From JACQID01 sp035290885 (GTDB taxonomy: Archaea > Aenigmatarchaeota > Aenigmatarchaeia > GW2011-AR5): 7,461 nucleotides of DNA. The first letter of the stretch is position 1. Each line of letters opens with the position of its first letter. Positions 1 to 5,968 of the stretch are shown here, piece by piece. The notes under the pieces are model-generated. The model made no database searches. It was not told the origin of the DNA and saw only the letters and a list, made by a program, of their open reading frames with translations. A program made the translations under genes and the position numbers. The DNA is taken from the NCBI GenBank assembly GCA_035290885.1, contig DATDTL010000030.1, positions 1 through 7,461 of the forward strand, read 5' to 3'.

Positions 1-3
1 GTT

Positions 4-1020
4 TCAAACGATGCACTGCTTGGGCGGGTTCGTGAGAAGCGCTTCCAGAAGCGTTATTGCGCCCTCAATGTCGTTCCTGTGGGCGATGCCAACTGTTGTG
101 TGGAGATTTCTTACGGGTATGCCGACAACGCTCGTGGGAACGCCGCTCTTGGAAAGGGATATGGTCACGGCGTCAGTGATTCCGGAGTCAGCGACGTTGA
201 GCTGGGCAATCAGCTTCTTTTTTCTTGCCGCGGCGGTGAGCCACTTGTTTATGCACTTGTTGCCGAGTATGAGCTCGTCCTTGACGGTTATGCAGGGCCC
301 GTTGCCCATGATTATGGAAGGCTCGCCGTCCGCATCCTTGGCGTCCATGACGTCCACTACAATGGCCCAGTCCGGGTCCAATTCATAGGCCGAAGCCTTG
401 GCGCCGTAGAGGCCTATCTCCTCTTGCACCGTGAAGACGAAATAAATCTCGCTCTTTGAGGCTTTCAGCCTTCTTGCGAGTTCTATAAGTATGTAGCAGC
501 CTATGCGATCGTCCAGCGCCTTGCCGTAGATTATGTCGCTGTTGCCGAGGGTGCCGCTTTCCTGCACGAGGTTGAGGTAGTCGCCTATCTCCACGCCTTT
601 TTTCTCCAAGTCCTGCTTCCCGAGGCCAGCGTCTATGTACATCTCTTTCAGCGTTGGCAACTTCGCCACGGGCTCTCCATTGCTCATCTCCTTGGTAGTG
701 ATGACGCCGTAAAGGCTGCCTTTTTCAGTATGAATCTTGACCCTCTGCCCGAGGATGCTCACCGCAGCTATGCCGCCAACAGATGAGAACGCTATCTTTC
801 CGTCGGGGTTTATCCGCTTAATCATCAGTCCGACCTCGTCCATGTGCGCGGCGAGCATGACCTTCGGCGATTTGCCCTTCTTGCGGGCGATCAGGTTCCC
901 GGACTTGTCAACGAAGACGTCGTCAACGTATTTTGAAATCTCTTCCCGGATTATTTCCCGGACGTGCTCCTCGTTGCCGGACACGCCGTAAGCCTCTATA
1001 AGTTTTTGCAGGACTTTCAT
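4..1020 (-). CDS. M42 family metallo-aminopeptidase (TET / deblocking aminopeptidase type)
   Basis: 338-residue protein, complete from ATG at 1020 to TGA at 4-6, a normal length for family M42. These cytoplasmic enzymes trim N-terminal residues from peptides released by the proteasome and other proteases, usually as large tetrahedral dodecamers with a two-metal site. The expected ligands are visible: H59 in AAHMDE, the bridging D170 in ALDDR, the catalytic pair E200-E201 in QEEIG, D224 in VVDVMD, and H307 in NLHTTVG. The N-terminal KLIEAYGVSGNE and the GNLIARKKG stretch are also typical of the family. A TATA-like box about 27 bases before the ATG supports this start and suggests a leaderless message. 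It is divergent from the membrane protein/ATPase group and has no visible partner. The substrate preference (acidic, neutral or lysine-type TET) and any older 'endoglucanase' label cannot be decided from the sequence. Confidence 0.93.
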   Translation of the reverse strand: MKVLQKLIEAYGVSGNEEHVREIIREEISKYVDDVFVDKSGNLIARKKGKSPKVMLAAHMDEVGLMIKRINPDGKIAFSSVGGIAAVSILGQRVKIHTEKGSLYGVITTKEMSNGEPVAKLPTLKEMYIDAGLGKQDLEKKGVEIGDYLNLVQESGTLGNSDIIYGKALDDRIGCYILIELARRLKASKSEIYFVFTVQEEIGLYGAKASAYELDPDWAIVVDVMDAKDADGEPSIIMGNGPCITVKDELILGNKCINKWLTAAARKKKLIAQLNVADSGITDAVTISLSKSGVPTSVVGIPVRNLHTTVGIAHRNDIEGAITLLEALLTNPPKQCIV

Positions 1021-1043
1021 TTACATACATGCCACGGGTGGAA

Positions 1044-1050
1044 TTTATAG
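1044..1050 (-). promoter_or_regulatory. TATA-like box for the M42 peptidase gene
   Basis: Read on the minus strand this is CTATAAA, preceded by AGAA, which could act as a BRE. Its centre is about 27 bases from the A of the ATG at 1020, so transcription should start at or next to the start codon. That fits a leaderless archaeal mRNA. Promoter assignment is by position and composition only. Confidence 0.6.
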
Positions 1051-1130
1051 TTCTGCTCCGCAAAAAAGCAGGGGGAAAGCCGGATATTGCGAAAGCTTCC
1101 GTTTCGGCAACACGCCCAGCCTCGCGAAAA

Positions 1131-1141
1131 TTTTATATATA
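1131..1141 (+). promoter_or_regulatory. TATA-like box for the small membrane protein / Ca-ATPase group
   Basis: A TTTTATATATA run preceded by an A-rich GCGAAAA stretch (BRE-like). The centre is about 25 bases before the ATG at 1161, which supports leaderless initiation there rather than at the out-of-frame ATG at 1157. No other promoter is evident before the ATPase, so this one probably drives both genes. Confidence 0.6.
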
Positions 1142-1160
1142 ACAGAGAAGAAATCTATGC

Positions 1161-1571
1161 ATGCTGCAGGATTTCTACCCGATGGCGCCGGGCGCGATGC
1201 TGTTCGCTTCGCAATATGCAGGCGGCGGGGTGCCTGTGGGGCACAGAAGCAAGCTGCTGTTTTTCGTGCCTTCGCTCTTCCGTGCCGCGGTCGGCAGCAC
1301 TTCCTTAAGCGGCATGCATGGGTCGGTGACAGGCAGCGTGTATGCGAAGGCGCTGCTCTCGTCTTCCGCGGTTTTCGGGATAATTATTGCAGGCGCGGTT
1401 GAGATTTCGGCGCCGTTATTCGGGGCTGTGCTGGGGCTGGCAACCGGCATAATGCTATACGCGGTCATGCAGGATTCCGCTCCAGCAGAAATAATGAAAA
1501 ATGCGCGGCATTTCATTCTCGGCATACTGCTGTATGCCATCGCAATAGAATGCGTTGCGTTTTTCGCATAG
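1161..1571 (+). CDS. small three-helix membrane protein of unknown function
   Basis: 136 residues. I do not recognise the family with confidence. The first 60 residues are only mildly hydrophobic and rich in glycine and serine. Three likely membrane helices follow, at about residues 62-80, 84-103 and 117-135, with a short polar loop (QDSAPAEIMKNAR) between the last two. The pattern of GIMLYAVMQDSAPAE followed by a final helix vaguely recalls the C-terminal end of ZIP metal transporters, but the histidine-rich ZIP signatures are absent, so this is a weak hint. The ATG at 1161 is chosen because a TATA-like box lies about 25 bases upstream. The stop at 1569-1571 is 22 bases before the ATPase start and the ATPase has no promoter of its own, so the two are probably co-transcribed. 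It may be an accessory protein of the pump (inference). Confidence 0.7.
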   Translation: MLQDFYPMAPGAMLFASQYAGGGVPVGHRSKLLFFVPSLFRAAVGSTSLSGMHGSVTGSVYAKALLSSSAVFGIIIAGAVEISAPLFGAVLGLATGIMLYAVMQDSAPAEIMKNARHFILGILLYAIAIECVAFFA

Positions 1572-1593
1572 GCTGCTGGAAGAGCGATATCAA

Positions 1594-4188
1594 ATGGAAT
1601 ACTATCTTGCGGACGTTAAAGATGCCTTCAGGAGCCTTTCGAGCGGCGAAGCCGGCCTGAGCGAAGATGAGGCCGGCAGAAGGCTCGCCAAGTACGGCGA
1701 AAACGTAATAGAATTGAAAAGCTCCTTCTCGGCGTGGAAGTTGCTGGCTTCGCAGTTCACAGACCCGCTTGTAGTGATACTCATAATAGCTGCGGCGGTT
1801 TCCTACCTTATCGGCTTCCTGCCAGGGCAGTCGCCGGATGCCACTGATTCAGCGCTTATACTCATCATAGTGGTCATCAACGGCGCGTTCGGGTTTTTCC
1901 AGAACTACAAGGCGGAAAAAAGCGTTGAAGCATTGAAGAAGCTGGAAAGCCCTTCTGCGATCGTGATACGAGGCGGAAAAAAGCAGCAGATGGCGGCCAG
2001 CCTTCTGGTTCCTGGAGACTTCATACTGCTTTCTGAAGGCGCTACAGTTCCTGCAGACTGCCGGATAACAAGCTCCGAGAACATGAGCGTGGATGAGTCC
2101 ATGCTTACCGGAGAGAGCAACGCCGCGGGAAAAAATTCAAGAGCGCTGGGCAGAACTGCGAGCATAGCCGAAAGGAAGAATATGGCGTTTGCAGGGACGC
2201 TGGTCGTGCGCGGCAAAGGCGCCGCGGTCGTGGTCAATACCGGCATGGGCACCGAGATGGGAAAGATTGCGGACATGCTGCAGAAAACCGCGGAGAAGCA
2301 AACGCCGTTCCAGAAAGAGCTTGAGAAAACAGGAAAGAAGATAGGCTACGGGCTGCTGATAAGCATAGCGTTCATAGCAGCGTTCCAGTTTTTTCTCACA
2401 CGGGCGGATTTGAAGGACACGTTCCTTACTGCGATAAGCCTGGCAGTGGCGGCCATTCCTGAAGGGCTGCCTGCAGTGGTTACGGTGTCGCTTGCGCTGG
2501 GAATGAGGAGGATGCTGGCCCGGAACGCACTCGTGAGGAAGATGCCGGCAGTGGAGAGCCTTGGGTCAGTGGACGTGATCTGCACGGACAAGACCGGCAC
2601 GATAACCGAGAATCGAATGACAGTCACGGACATATTCTGTTCCGGCAGGGCTTACAAGGTAAGGGAAGGGAATGTATTTTTCGGCAACGCGCCGGCGAAA
2701 ACCGCGGAACTTGAGATTCTGCTCAAGTGCGGAGCCGTATGCAACGACGCCTTCTTTGACGGGAAGAAATATCAGGGCGACCCCACAGAGGCGGCGCTGC
2801 TCCCGCACGCCATGGCTCTTGGAATAACCAGCCCGAAAAGGCTTTGGGAGATACCGTTCTCGGCGGAAAGAAAGATGATGAGCGTGGCAGTGAAGGAGAA
2901 ATCCGTGATTTCCTATACCAAGGGAGCGCCGGAAATAATCATTGAAAGATGCTCGCACGCTCTTGTCCGCGGCAGGAAAGTCAGGCTTACGCCTATTATG
3001 AAGAAAAGCCTGCTGAAAGCCAACGAAGAGATGGCATCCCGGGCTTTGCGGGTTCTTGGCTTTGCGTTCAAGTCCGGGACCAAAAAGAACGCAGAAAGCG
3101 GGATGACGTTTCTTGGAATGCAGGGCATGATAGACCCGCCGAGGAAAGAAGTCGGTGAGGCCGTGAGCCAGTGCAAAAAAGCCGGCATACGGATAGTCGT
3201 AATCACGGGCGACAACAGGCTTACTGCAAAGGCAGTTGCCGGGCAGGTTGGCATAACTGGCGGCGTCATGGACGGGAAAGAGATAGATAACATGAAAGAG
3301 AAAATGCTTTGCGAAACCGTCAAAGGCGTTTCCATATTCGCCAGAGTTTCGCCGGAGCACAAAGTGAGGGTGCTCAAGGCGCTGCAATCCAACGGCAGCA
3401 TAGTTGCCATGACAGGAGACGGCGTCAACGACGCACCGGCGCTGAAAAGCTCGGACATAGGGATAGCCATGGGGCTGCGCGGGACGGATGTAGCAAAGCA
3501 GGCGTCGCAGCTTGTGCTTCTTGACGATAATTTTGCGACAATAGTTGCGGCAGTCAAGGAAGGCCGCACGGTATTCGGCAACATAAGGAAATTCGTGAAC
3601 TATCTGCTCTCCAGCAACCTTGCCGAGGTGGGGGCGGTGTTCTTTGCCTCGCTTGCAGGGTACGCGCCCATAACCGCTGTGCAGCTTCTGTGGATAAACC
3701 TGCTTACTGACGGGCTTCCTGCGCTTGCGCTTGGCGCCGACCCGCCGGCGAAGAACGTGATGGACAGAAAGCCGCGGAACAAGAGCGAGGGCGTCATAAA
3801 TGGGGCGATGGCGCGAATAATACTGATAACCGCGGCTGTAATAACGTGCACAGTTCTTGCCGCTTTCTTCCTGACTCTGGACAAGGGCATAGCCGTGGCG
3901 CAGACCACGGTATTCACGGGTTTTGTGATTTACGAATTCATGAGGATAGTTGCGATAAGGAAGCAGGACGGGCAGGGCATATTCAGCAACAAATGGCTCA
4001 TTGTTGCATTGGCAGGCTCGATATTGCTGCAGCTTGCAGTGCTCTATACGCCGCTAAGCTCGTTCTTCGGCACAGTGCCGCTGAACATTGAAGAATGGGC
4101 GATACTCGTTGCCCTCGGAGCCGCGGGATACGCTGCAATGATGGCGCTTACTGGCAACATGGCGGCAAAAATGCGCGGAAGCCGGTGA
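1594..4188 (+). CDS. SERCA-like P-type Ca2+-transporting ATPase (P2A type)
   Basis: 864 residues from the ATG at 1594. It uses ATP to move Ca2+ out of the cytoplasm. The domain order is complete: an N-terminal cation-ATPase region (GLSEDEAGRRLAKYGEN), actuator loop TGES at 172-175, M4 motif PEGLP at 289-293, phosphorylated D332 in DKTGT, nucleotide-binding KGAPE at 443-447, TGDN at 538-541 and TGDGVNDAP at 607-615. Ten membrane segments can be placed, roughly at 57-75, 83-103, 249-268, 276-296, 664-690, 694-713, 738-760, 766-786, 800-819 and 833-852. The Ca2+ ligands known from SERCA have counterparts: E290 (M4), N675 and E678 (M5), N702, T705 and D706 (M6), and probably E781 (M8). An in-frame TTG at 1555 would add 13 residues but overlap the upstream gene. 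The ATG at 1594 matches the usual family N-terminus and has GGAAGAG about nine bases upstream. Mn2+ transport is possible. Confidence 0.95.
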   Translation: MEYYLADVKDAFRSLSSGEAGLSEDEAGRRLAKYGENVIELKSSFSAWKLLASQFTDPLVVILIIAAAVSYLIGFLPGQSPDATDSALILIIVVINGAFGFFQNYKAEKSVEALKKLESPSAIVIRGGKKQQMAASLLVPGDFILLSEGATVPADCRITSSENMSVDESMLTGESNAAGKNSRALGRTASIAERKNMAFAGTLVVRGKGAAVVVNTGMGTEMGKIADMLQKTAEKQTPFQKELEKTGKKIGYGLLISIAFIAAFQFFLTRADLKDTFLTAISLAVAAIPEGLPAVVTVSLALGMRRMLARNALVRKMPAVESLGSVDVICTDKTGTITENRMTVTDIFCSGRAYKVREGNVFFGNAPAKTAELEILLKCGAVCNDAFFDGKKYQGDPTEAALLPHAMALGITSPKRLWEIPFSAERKMMSVAVKEKSVISYTKGAPEIIIERCSHALVRGRKVRLTPIMKKSLLKANEEMASRALRVLGFAFKSGTKKNAESGMTFLGMQGMIDPPRKEVGEAVSQCKKAGIRIVVITGDNRLTAKAVAGQVGITGGVMDGKEIDNMKEKMLCETVKGVSIFARVSPEHKVRVLKALQSNGSIVAMTGDGVNDAPALKSSDIGIAMGLRGTDVAKQASQLVLLDDNFATIVAAVKEGRTVFGNIRKFVNYLLSSNLAEVGAVFFASLAGYAPITAVQLLWINLLTDGLPALALGADPPAKNVMDRKPRNKSEGVINGAMARIILITAAVITCTVLAAFFLTLDKGIAVAQTTVFTGFVIYEFMRIVAIRKQDGQGIFSNKWLIVALAGSILLQLAVLYTPLSSFFGTVPLNIEEWAILVALGAAGYAAMMALTGNMAAKMRGSR

Positions 4189-4194
4189 GCGCGC

Positions 4195-4305
4195 ATGAGA
4201 GATGCCGTTAACTTCCTTTCCACGGGCAGGCTGCGGCATAAGAGCGAATATCACGTTATCCCGGAAAAGTTTACGGTATCCCGTGCGACGCCGTCAGATA
4301 TTTAA
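4195..4305 (+). CDS. possible 36-residue basic protein downstream of the Ca-ATPase
   Basis: A short ORF, ATG at 4195 to TAA at 4303-4305, six bases after the ATPase stop. The sequence GGTGA at 4184-4188 lies across the ATPase stop and is a good archaeal ribosome-binding site, six bases from this ATG, so translation could be coupled. The product is basic and hydrophilic (contains TGRLRHKSEYHVIPEKF) with no membrane helix, no cysteines and no family I recognise. Its stop codon lies inside the TATA-like box of the next gene. It could be a genuine small operon partner or a chance ORF. The only positive evidence is the start context. Confidence 0.33.
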   Translation: MRDAVNFLSTGRLRHKSEYHVIPEKFTVSRATPSDI

Positions 4306-4306
4306 A
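4298..4306 (+). promoter_or_regulatory. TATA-like box for the DsbA-like gene
   Basis: ATATTTAAA, centred near 4302. A start site about 26 bases downstream would fall near 4328, just before the in-frame TTG at 4331 and about 27 bases before the ATG at 4355. Transcripts would then have a short leader if the ATG is used, unlike the leaderless neighbours. Confidence 0.5.
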
Positions 4307-4354
4307 GTTCGGGAAACATTATGAGAAAGGTTGATTAATATCGCTAAGGAAAAT

Positions 4355-5158
4355 ATGCATGCCGGCAACGAAGCGCGCGTTTCGGGTGAATCTCCTGCGC
4401 ATCGCGACGATCATATCAAGATTTCCAAATCGAGCGTCAAGTGGCTCGGTCTTGTAATTATTGCATTTCTCATAGGAACCGCGTACGGCACAATAACAAC
4501 AATAACGGGCATGGCATTTGTTGGCGGTGTGCAGGCTCCTCAGCAGCCTGTGGAAGAGTTGAGGGCCGCCTTGAGCTTAGGAGATGCCCCGTCTTTGGGC
4601 GAAGACAATGCGCCTGTTACAATAGTTGAATTCAGCGACTTCCAGTGCCCATTCTGCCAGAAGTTCCATCAGGAAACTCTGGGGATGATAAAAACGAATT
4701 ATGTTGATACAGGCAAAGTGAAATTTGCCTATAAGGATTATCCGCTTACGGTCATAGGCCATGTATCTGCCGACAAGGCAGCTGAAGCGTCAAGATGCGC
4801 GGGCGAACAGGGCAAATATTGGGAATACCACGACAAGCTCTTTGAAACGCAGCAGAGCGACTGGGGCTATTACGTTCAGGCAGAAGGCAAGTATCTTGGC
4901 CTTGAAAAGGCAATGCCGTTCTTCAAACAGTATGCAAAAGATCTTGGCTTGGATGCCGTGAAGTTCAATGAATGCCTTGATTCCGGCAAATACGCAGGCG
5001 CAGTGCAGTCGGATATGTCAGAAGGCAACGCTGCCGCCAAGCAGACCGGCCAGCCTGGCCTTGGAACGCCAAGCTTCTTTGTAAACGGGCGGCTTGTATC
5101 CGGAGCCCAGCCTTACCAGGCCTTCCAGCAAATTATAGACGAAGAGCTGGCAGCTTAA
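4355..5158 (+). CDS. membrane-anchored DsbA-like thiol:disulfide oxidoreductase (Thioredoxin_4 type)
   Basis: 267 residues from the ATG at 4355. Residues 1-28 are a polar cytoplasmic tail. One membrane helix at about 29-52 acts as an uncleaved anchor. A linker follows, then a DsbA/Thioredoxin_4 domain from about residue 85 to the end, facing outside. Features seen: VEFSDFQCPFC with redox cysteines C98 and C101, an inserted helical region, and GTPSFFVNG containing the cis-proline P239 that packs against the active site. Two further cysteines, C148 and C207, could form a structural disulfide. The role is oxidation or isomerisation of disulfides in exported proteins. Start: AAGGA at 4346-4350 is close to the ATG. 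An in-frame TTG at 4331 would add eight residues and is nearer the predicted transcription start, so the start is uncertain. Its stop lies inside the 9-bp repeat that borders a mobile element. The next gene encodes a CPAC membrane protein that may be its redox partner. Confidence 0.9.
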   Translation: MHAGNEARVSGESPAHRDDHIKISKSSVKWLGLVIIAFLIGTAYGTITTITGMAFVGGVQAPQQPVEELRAALSLGDAPSLGEDNAPVTIVEFSDFQCPFCQKFHQETLGMIKTNYVDTGKVKFAYKDYPLTVIGHVSADKAAEASRCAGEQGKYWEYHDKLFETQQSDWGYYVQAEGKYLGLEKAMPFFKQYAKDLGLDAVKFNECLDSGKYAGAVQSDMSEGNAAAKQTGQPGLGTPSFFVNGRLVSGAQPYQAFQQIIDEELAA

Positions 5159-5160
5159 GC

Positions 5161-5256
5161 GGCTTTGCACAAAAAGCAGTAAGTCGTCACAGGATGTTGT
5201 GATTGCATTCGCATGGAACGCAACCTGCCGGCTTCTTCCGGGCTTATTAGGCAACC
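5161..5256 (-). mobile_element. diverged IS903-type MITE, copy A
   Basis: 96 bases. The left end, GGCTTTGCACAAAAAG, matches the right end of copy B read in reverse (GGCTTTGTTTAAAAAG, 13 of 16). The first 45 or so bases stay clearly alignable to the reverse complement of copy B, sharing CAG, TAAG, CACA and GTTGTGAT in order. The right end, read in reverse, is GGTTGCCTAATAAGC, a decayed form of GGCTTTGTTGAATAAGC with two bases missing. That accounts for the 96 versus 98 base length. The flanks AGCTTAAGC (5152-5160) and GGCGTAAGC (5257-5265) agree at 7 of 9 positions, consistent with an aged target duplication. There is no coding capacity. It lies two bases after the stop of the DsbA-like gene. 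The middle part (about 5204-5240) aligns poorly, so identity as the same element rests on the two ends. Confidence 0.6.
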
Positions 5257-5265
5257 GGCGTAAGC
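5257..5265 (+). repeat. 9-bp target-site duplication, left copy (GGCGTAAGC)
   Basis: GGCGTAAGC directly abuts the left end of copy B and recurs exactly at 5364-5372, directly abutting its right end. Nine bases is the duplication length of the IS903 group. This copy also forms the right flank of copy A. Confidence 0.75.
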
Positions 5266-5363
5266 GGCTTTGTTGAATAAGCGGTTCCTCGCCCCAACGG
5301 TAGTGTTTCTGTGAACTTACATCACAACTGCTTGTGGTCTTAGCTGACTTTTTAAACAAAGCC
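5266..5363 (+). mobile_element. IS903-type (IS5 family) MITE, copy B, with 9-bp duplication
   Basis: 98 bases. The left end is GGCTTTGTTGAATAAGC. Its first 15 bases equal the start of the 18-bp inverted repeat that I recall for IS903. The right end in reverse is GGCTTTGTTTAAAAAG, matching the left at 14 of 16 positions. Perfect 9-bp direct repeats GGCGTAAGC flank it, as expected for an IS903-group transposase. There is no transposase ORF, so it must be mobilised from elsewhere. It lies between the DsbA-like and CPAC membrane-protein genes. Its right boundary is about seven bases before that gene's TATA-like box, so it could have reshaped the upstream control region. The chance of both a recognised terminal repeat and an exact 9-bp duplication is small; family naming is from memory. 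Confidence 0.82.
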
Positions 5364-5372
5364 GGCGTAAGC
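5364..5372 (+). repeat. 9-bp target-site duplication, right copy (GGCGTAAGC)
   Basis: Exact partner of 5257-5265, adjoining the right terminal repeat of copy B. The direct match extends to 12 bases (CCGGCGTAAGCG) because the element begins with G and ends with CC. Confidence 0.75.
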
Positions 5373-5378
5373 GCAATA

Positions 5379-5387
5379 CTTATAAAT
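5379..5387 (+). promoter_or_regulatory. TATA-like box for the CPAC membrane-protein gene
   Basis: CTTATAAAT, with CAATA just upstream. The centre is about 25 bases before the ATG at 5408, giving a leaderless transcript and favouring that ATG over the in-frame TTG at 5387. The box lies just outside the right duplication of MITE copy B. Confidence 0.6.
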
Positions 5388-5407
5388 TGCGGCTGATATT
5401 TATTATC

Positions 5408-5848
5408 ATGAAGCTTCTCAAAGCCCTTGCCGCTCCAAAATACTTTGGCATATTTCTCCTTTCTTTTATTTCGTTCGTTGCCGTCTACGTTTATTTTCAG
5501 GTCATCGGCATACTTGAGAATTTCCTTTTCTGGTTCATGGTCACGCCCCCGCTTAATCTTGCGGTTTTTCTTGCATTCTCGCTTCTCTTGGCCGCGGCAA
5601 TCTCTTATCAGGCATACACGCGGAGCTTGCCTAAGGCATGTTCCCTGAAAGAAAGCGCAACAGCCACATCGTCTCTTGGCATTGCAAGCATGTTCGTTTC
5701 AGCCTGCCCTGCATGCGCGTCGCTGGGAATATTCCTGCTGCCGGCGAGCGCACTGGCGTTCATTGCGAACTACGGCATATACCTCAATCTTGCGGGCATT
5801 GCTGCGCTGGTTTTTGTGATAAATTATCTGGGCGGGTTCGGGGAATAA
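5408..5848 (+). CDS. four-helix membrane protein with CPAC motif, possible thiol-redox partner
   Basis: 146 residues from the ATG at 5408. I do not recognise a named family. Hydrophobic segments lie at about residues 11-31, 48-67, 88-118 (possibly bent or re-entrant) and 122-141. The striking feature is SACPACASLG, with C100 and C103 in a CxxC arrangement within or at the edge of the third hydrophobic segment. A third cysteine, C78, lies in the polar loop before it. A membrane CxxC plus a loop cysteine beside a DsbA-like gene suggests a role in passing electrons to or from the DsbA-like protein, as DsbB or VKOR do. The protein lacks a recognisable DsbB or VKOR signature. Metal (copper or mercury) binding by CPAC is an alternative. 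An upstream in-frame TTG at 5387 overlaps the TATA-like box and is not favoured. Confidence 0.78.
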   Translation: MKLLKALAAPKYFGIFLLSFISFVAVYVYFQVIGILENFLFWFMVTPPLNLAVFLAFSLLLAAAISYQAYTRSLPKACSLKESATATSSLGIASMFVSACPACASLGIFLLPASALAFIANYGIYLNLAGIAALVFVINYLGGFGE

Positions 5849-5852
5849 CACT

Positions 5853-5952
5853 TTTATAGTTCTCCAAGGAAACAAGCAAGGTATTACTTCCTTGGGAACT
5901 ATATGTGAACCCAGTAAATCATATCCGGAATCTTTACTGGGTTAACTATAAA
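5853..5952. repeat. two adjacent hairpins enclosed by a 9-bp inverted repeat
   Basis: Outer ends TTTATAGTT (5853-5861) and AACTATAAA (5944-5952) are exact inverted copies. Inside are two stem-loops. The first pairs 5855-5871 (TATAGTTCTCCAAGGAA) with 5888-5903 (TTCCTTGGGAACTATA), with one bulged base and a 16-base loop. The second is a perfect 11-bp stem, AACCCAGTAAA (5908-5918) with TTTACTGGGTT (5933-5943). The first hairpin starts seven bases after the stop of the CPAC gene and could shape its 3' end. The whole could also be a small palindromic element, but no target duplication is seen. Archaeal termination does not normally need hairpins. Confidence 0.55.
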
Positions 5953-5968
5953 GAGGAGTCAGAGGTAA

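Noticed and set aside
1053..1071. Small hairpin CTGCT...AGCAG in the divergent promoter region
   Set aside because: A five-base stem is too short to distinguish from chance.
1555..1593. TTG at 1555 as the ATPase start, adding 13 residues
   Set aside because: It overlaps the upstream membrane-protein gene by 17 bases, and the extension is not like the usual start of this family. The ATG at 1594 fits family alignment and spacing better.
2566..3387. 273-codon open frame on the minus strand
   Set aside because: Lies wholly inside the P-type ATPase gene, whose motifs are unmistakable on the plus strand. The antisense product shows no family features. The 223-codon minus frame at 2913-3584 is rejected for the same reason.
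5018..5359. 113-codon minus-strand open frame crossing the DsbA-like gene end and both MITEs
   Set aside because: It runs through unrelated sequence types, overlaps a well-supported gene and has no protein-like features or promoter.
5161..5375. A stand-alone structured RNA gene (for example RNase P RNA or a riboswitch) in the gap
   Set aside because: The pairing is explained by two inverted copies of one element with transposon-type ends and 9-bp duplications. No conserved motifs of RNase P RNA or a known riboswitch were recognised.
5901..5952. Possible tRNA-like stem-loops
   Set aside because: No T-loop GTTCRANNC, no acceptor stem and no D-arm pattern. Only simple hairpins are present.
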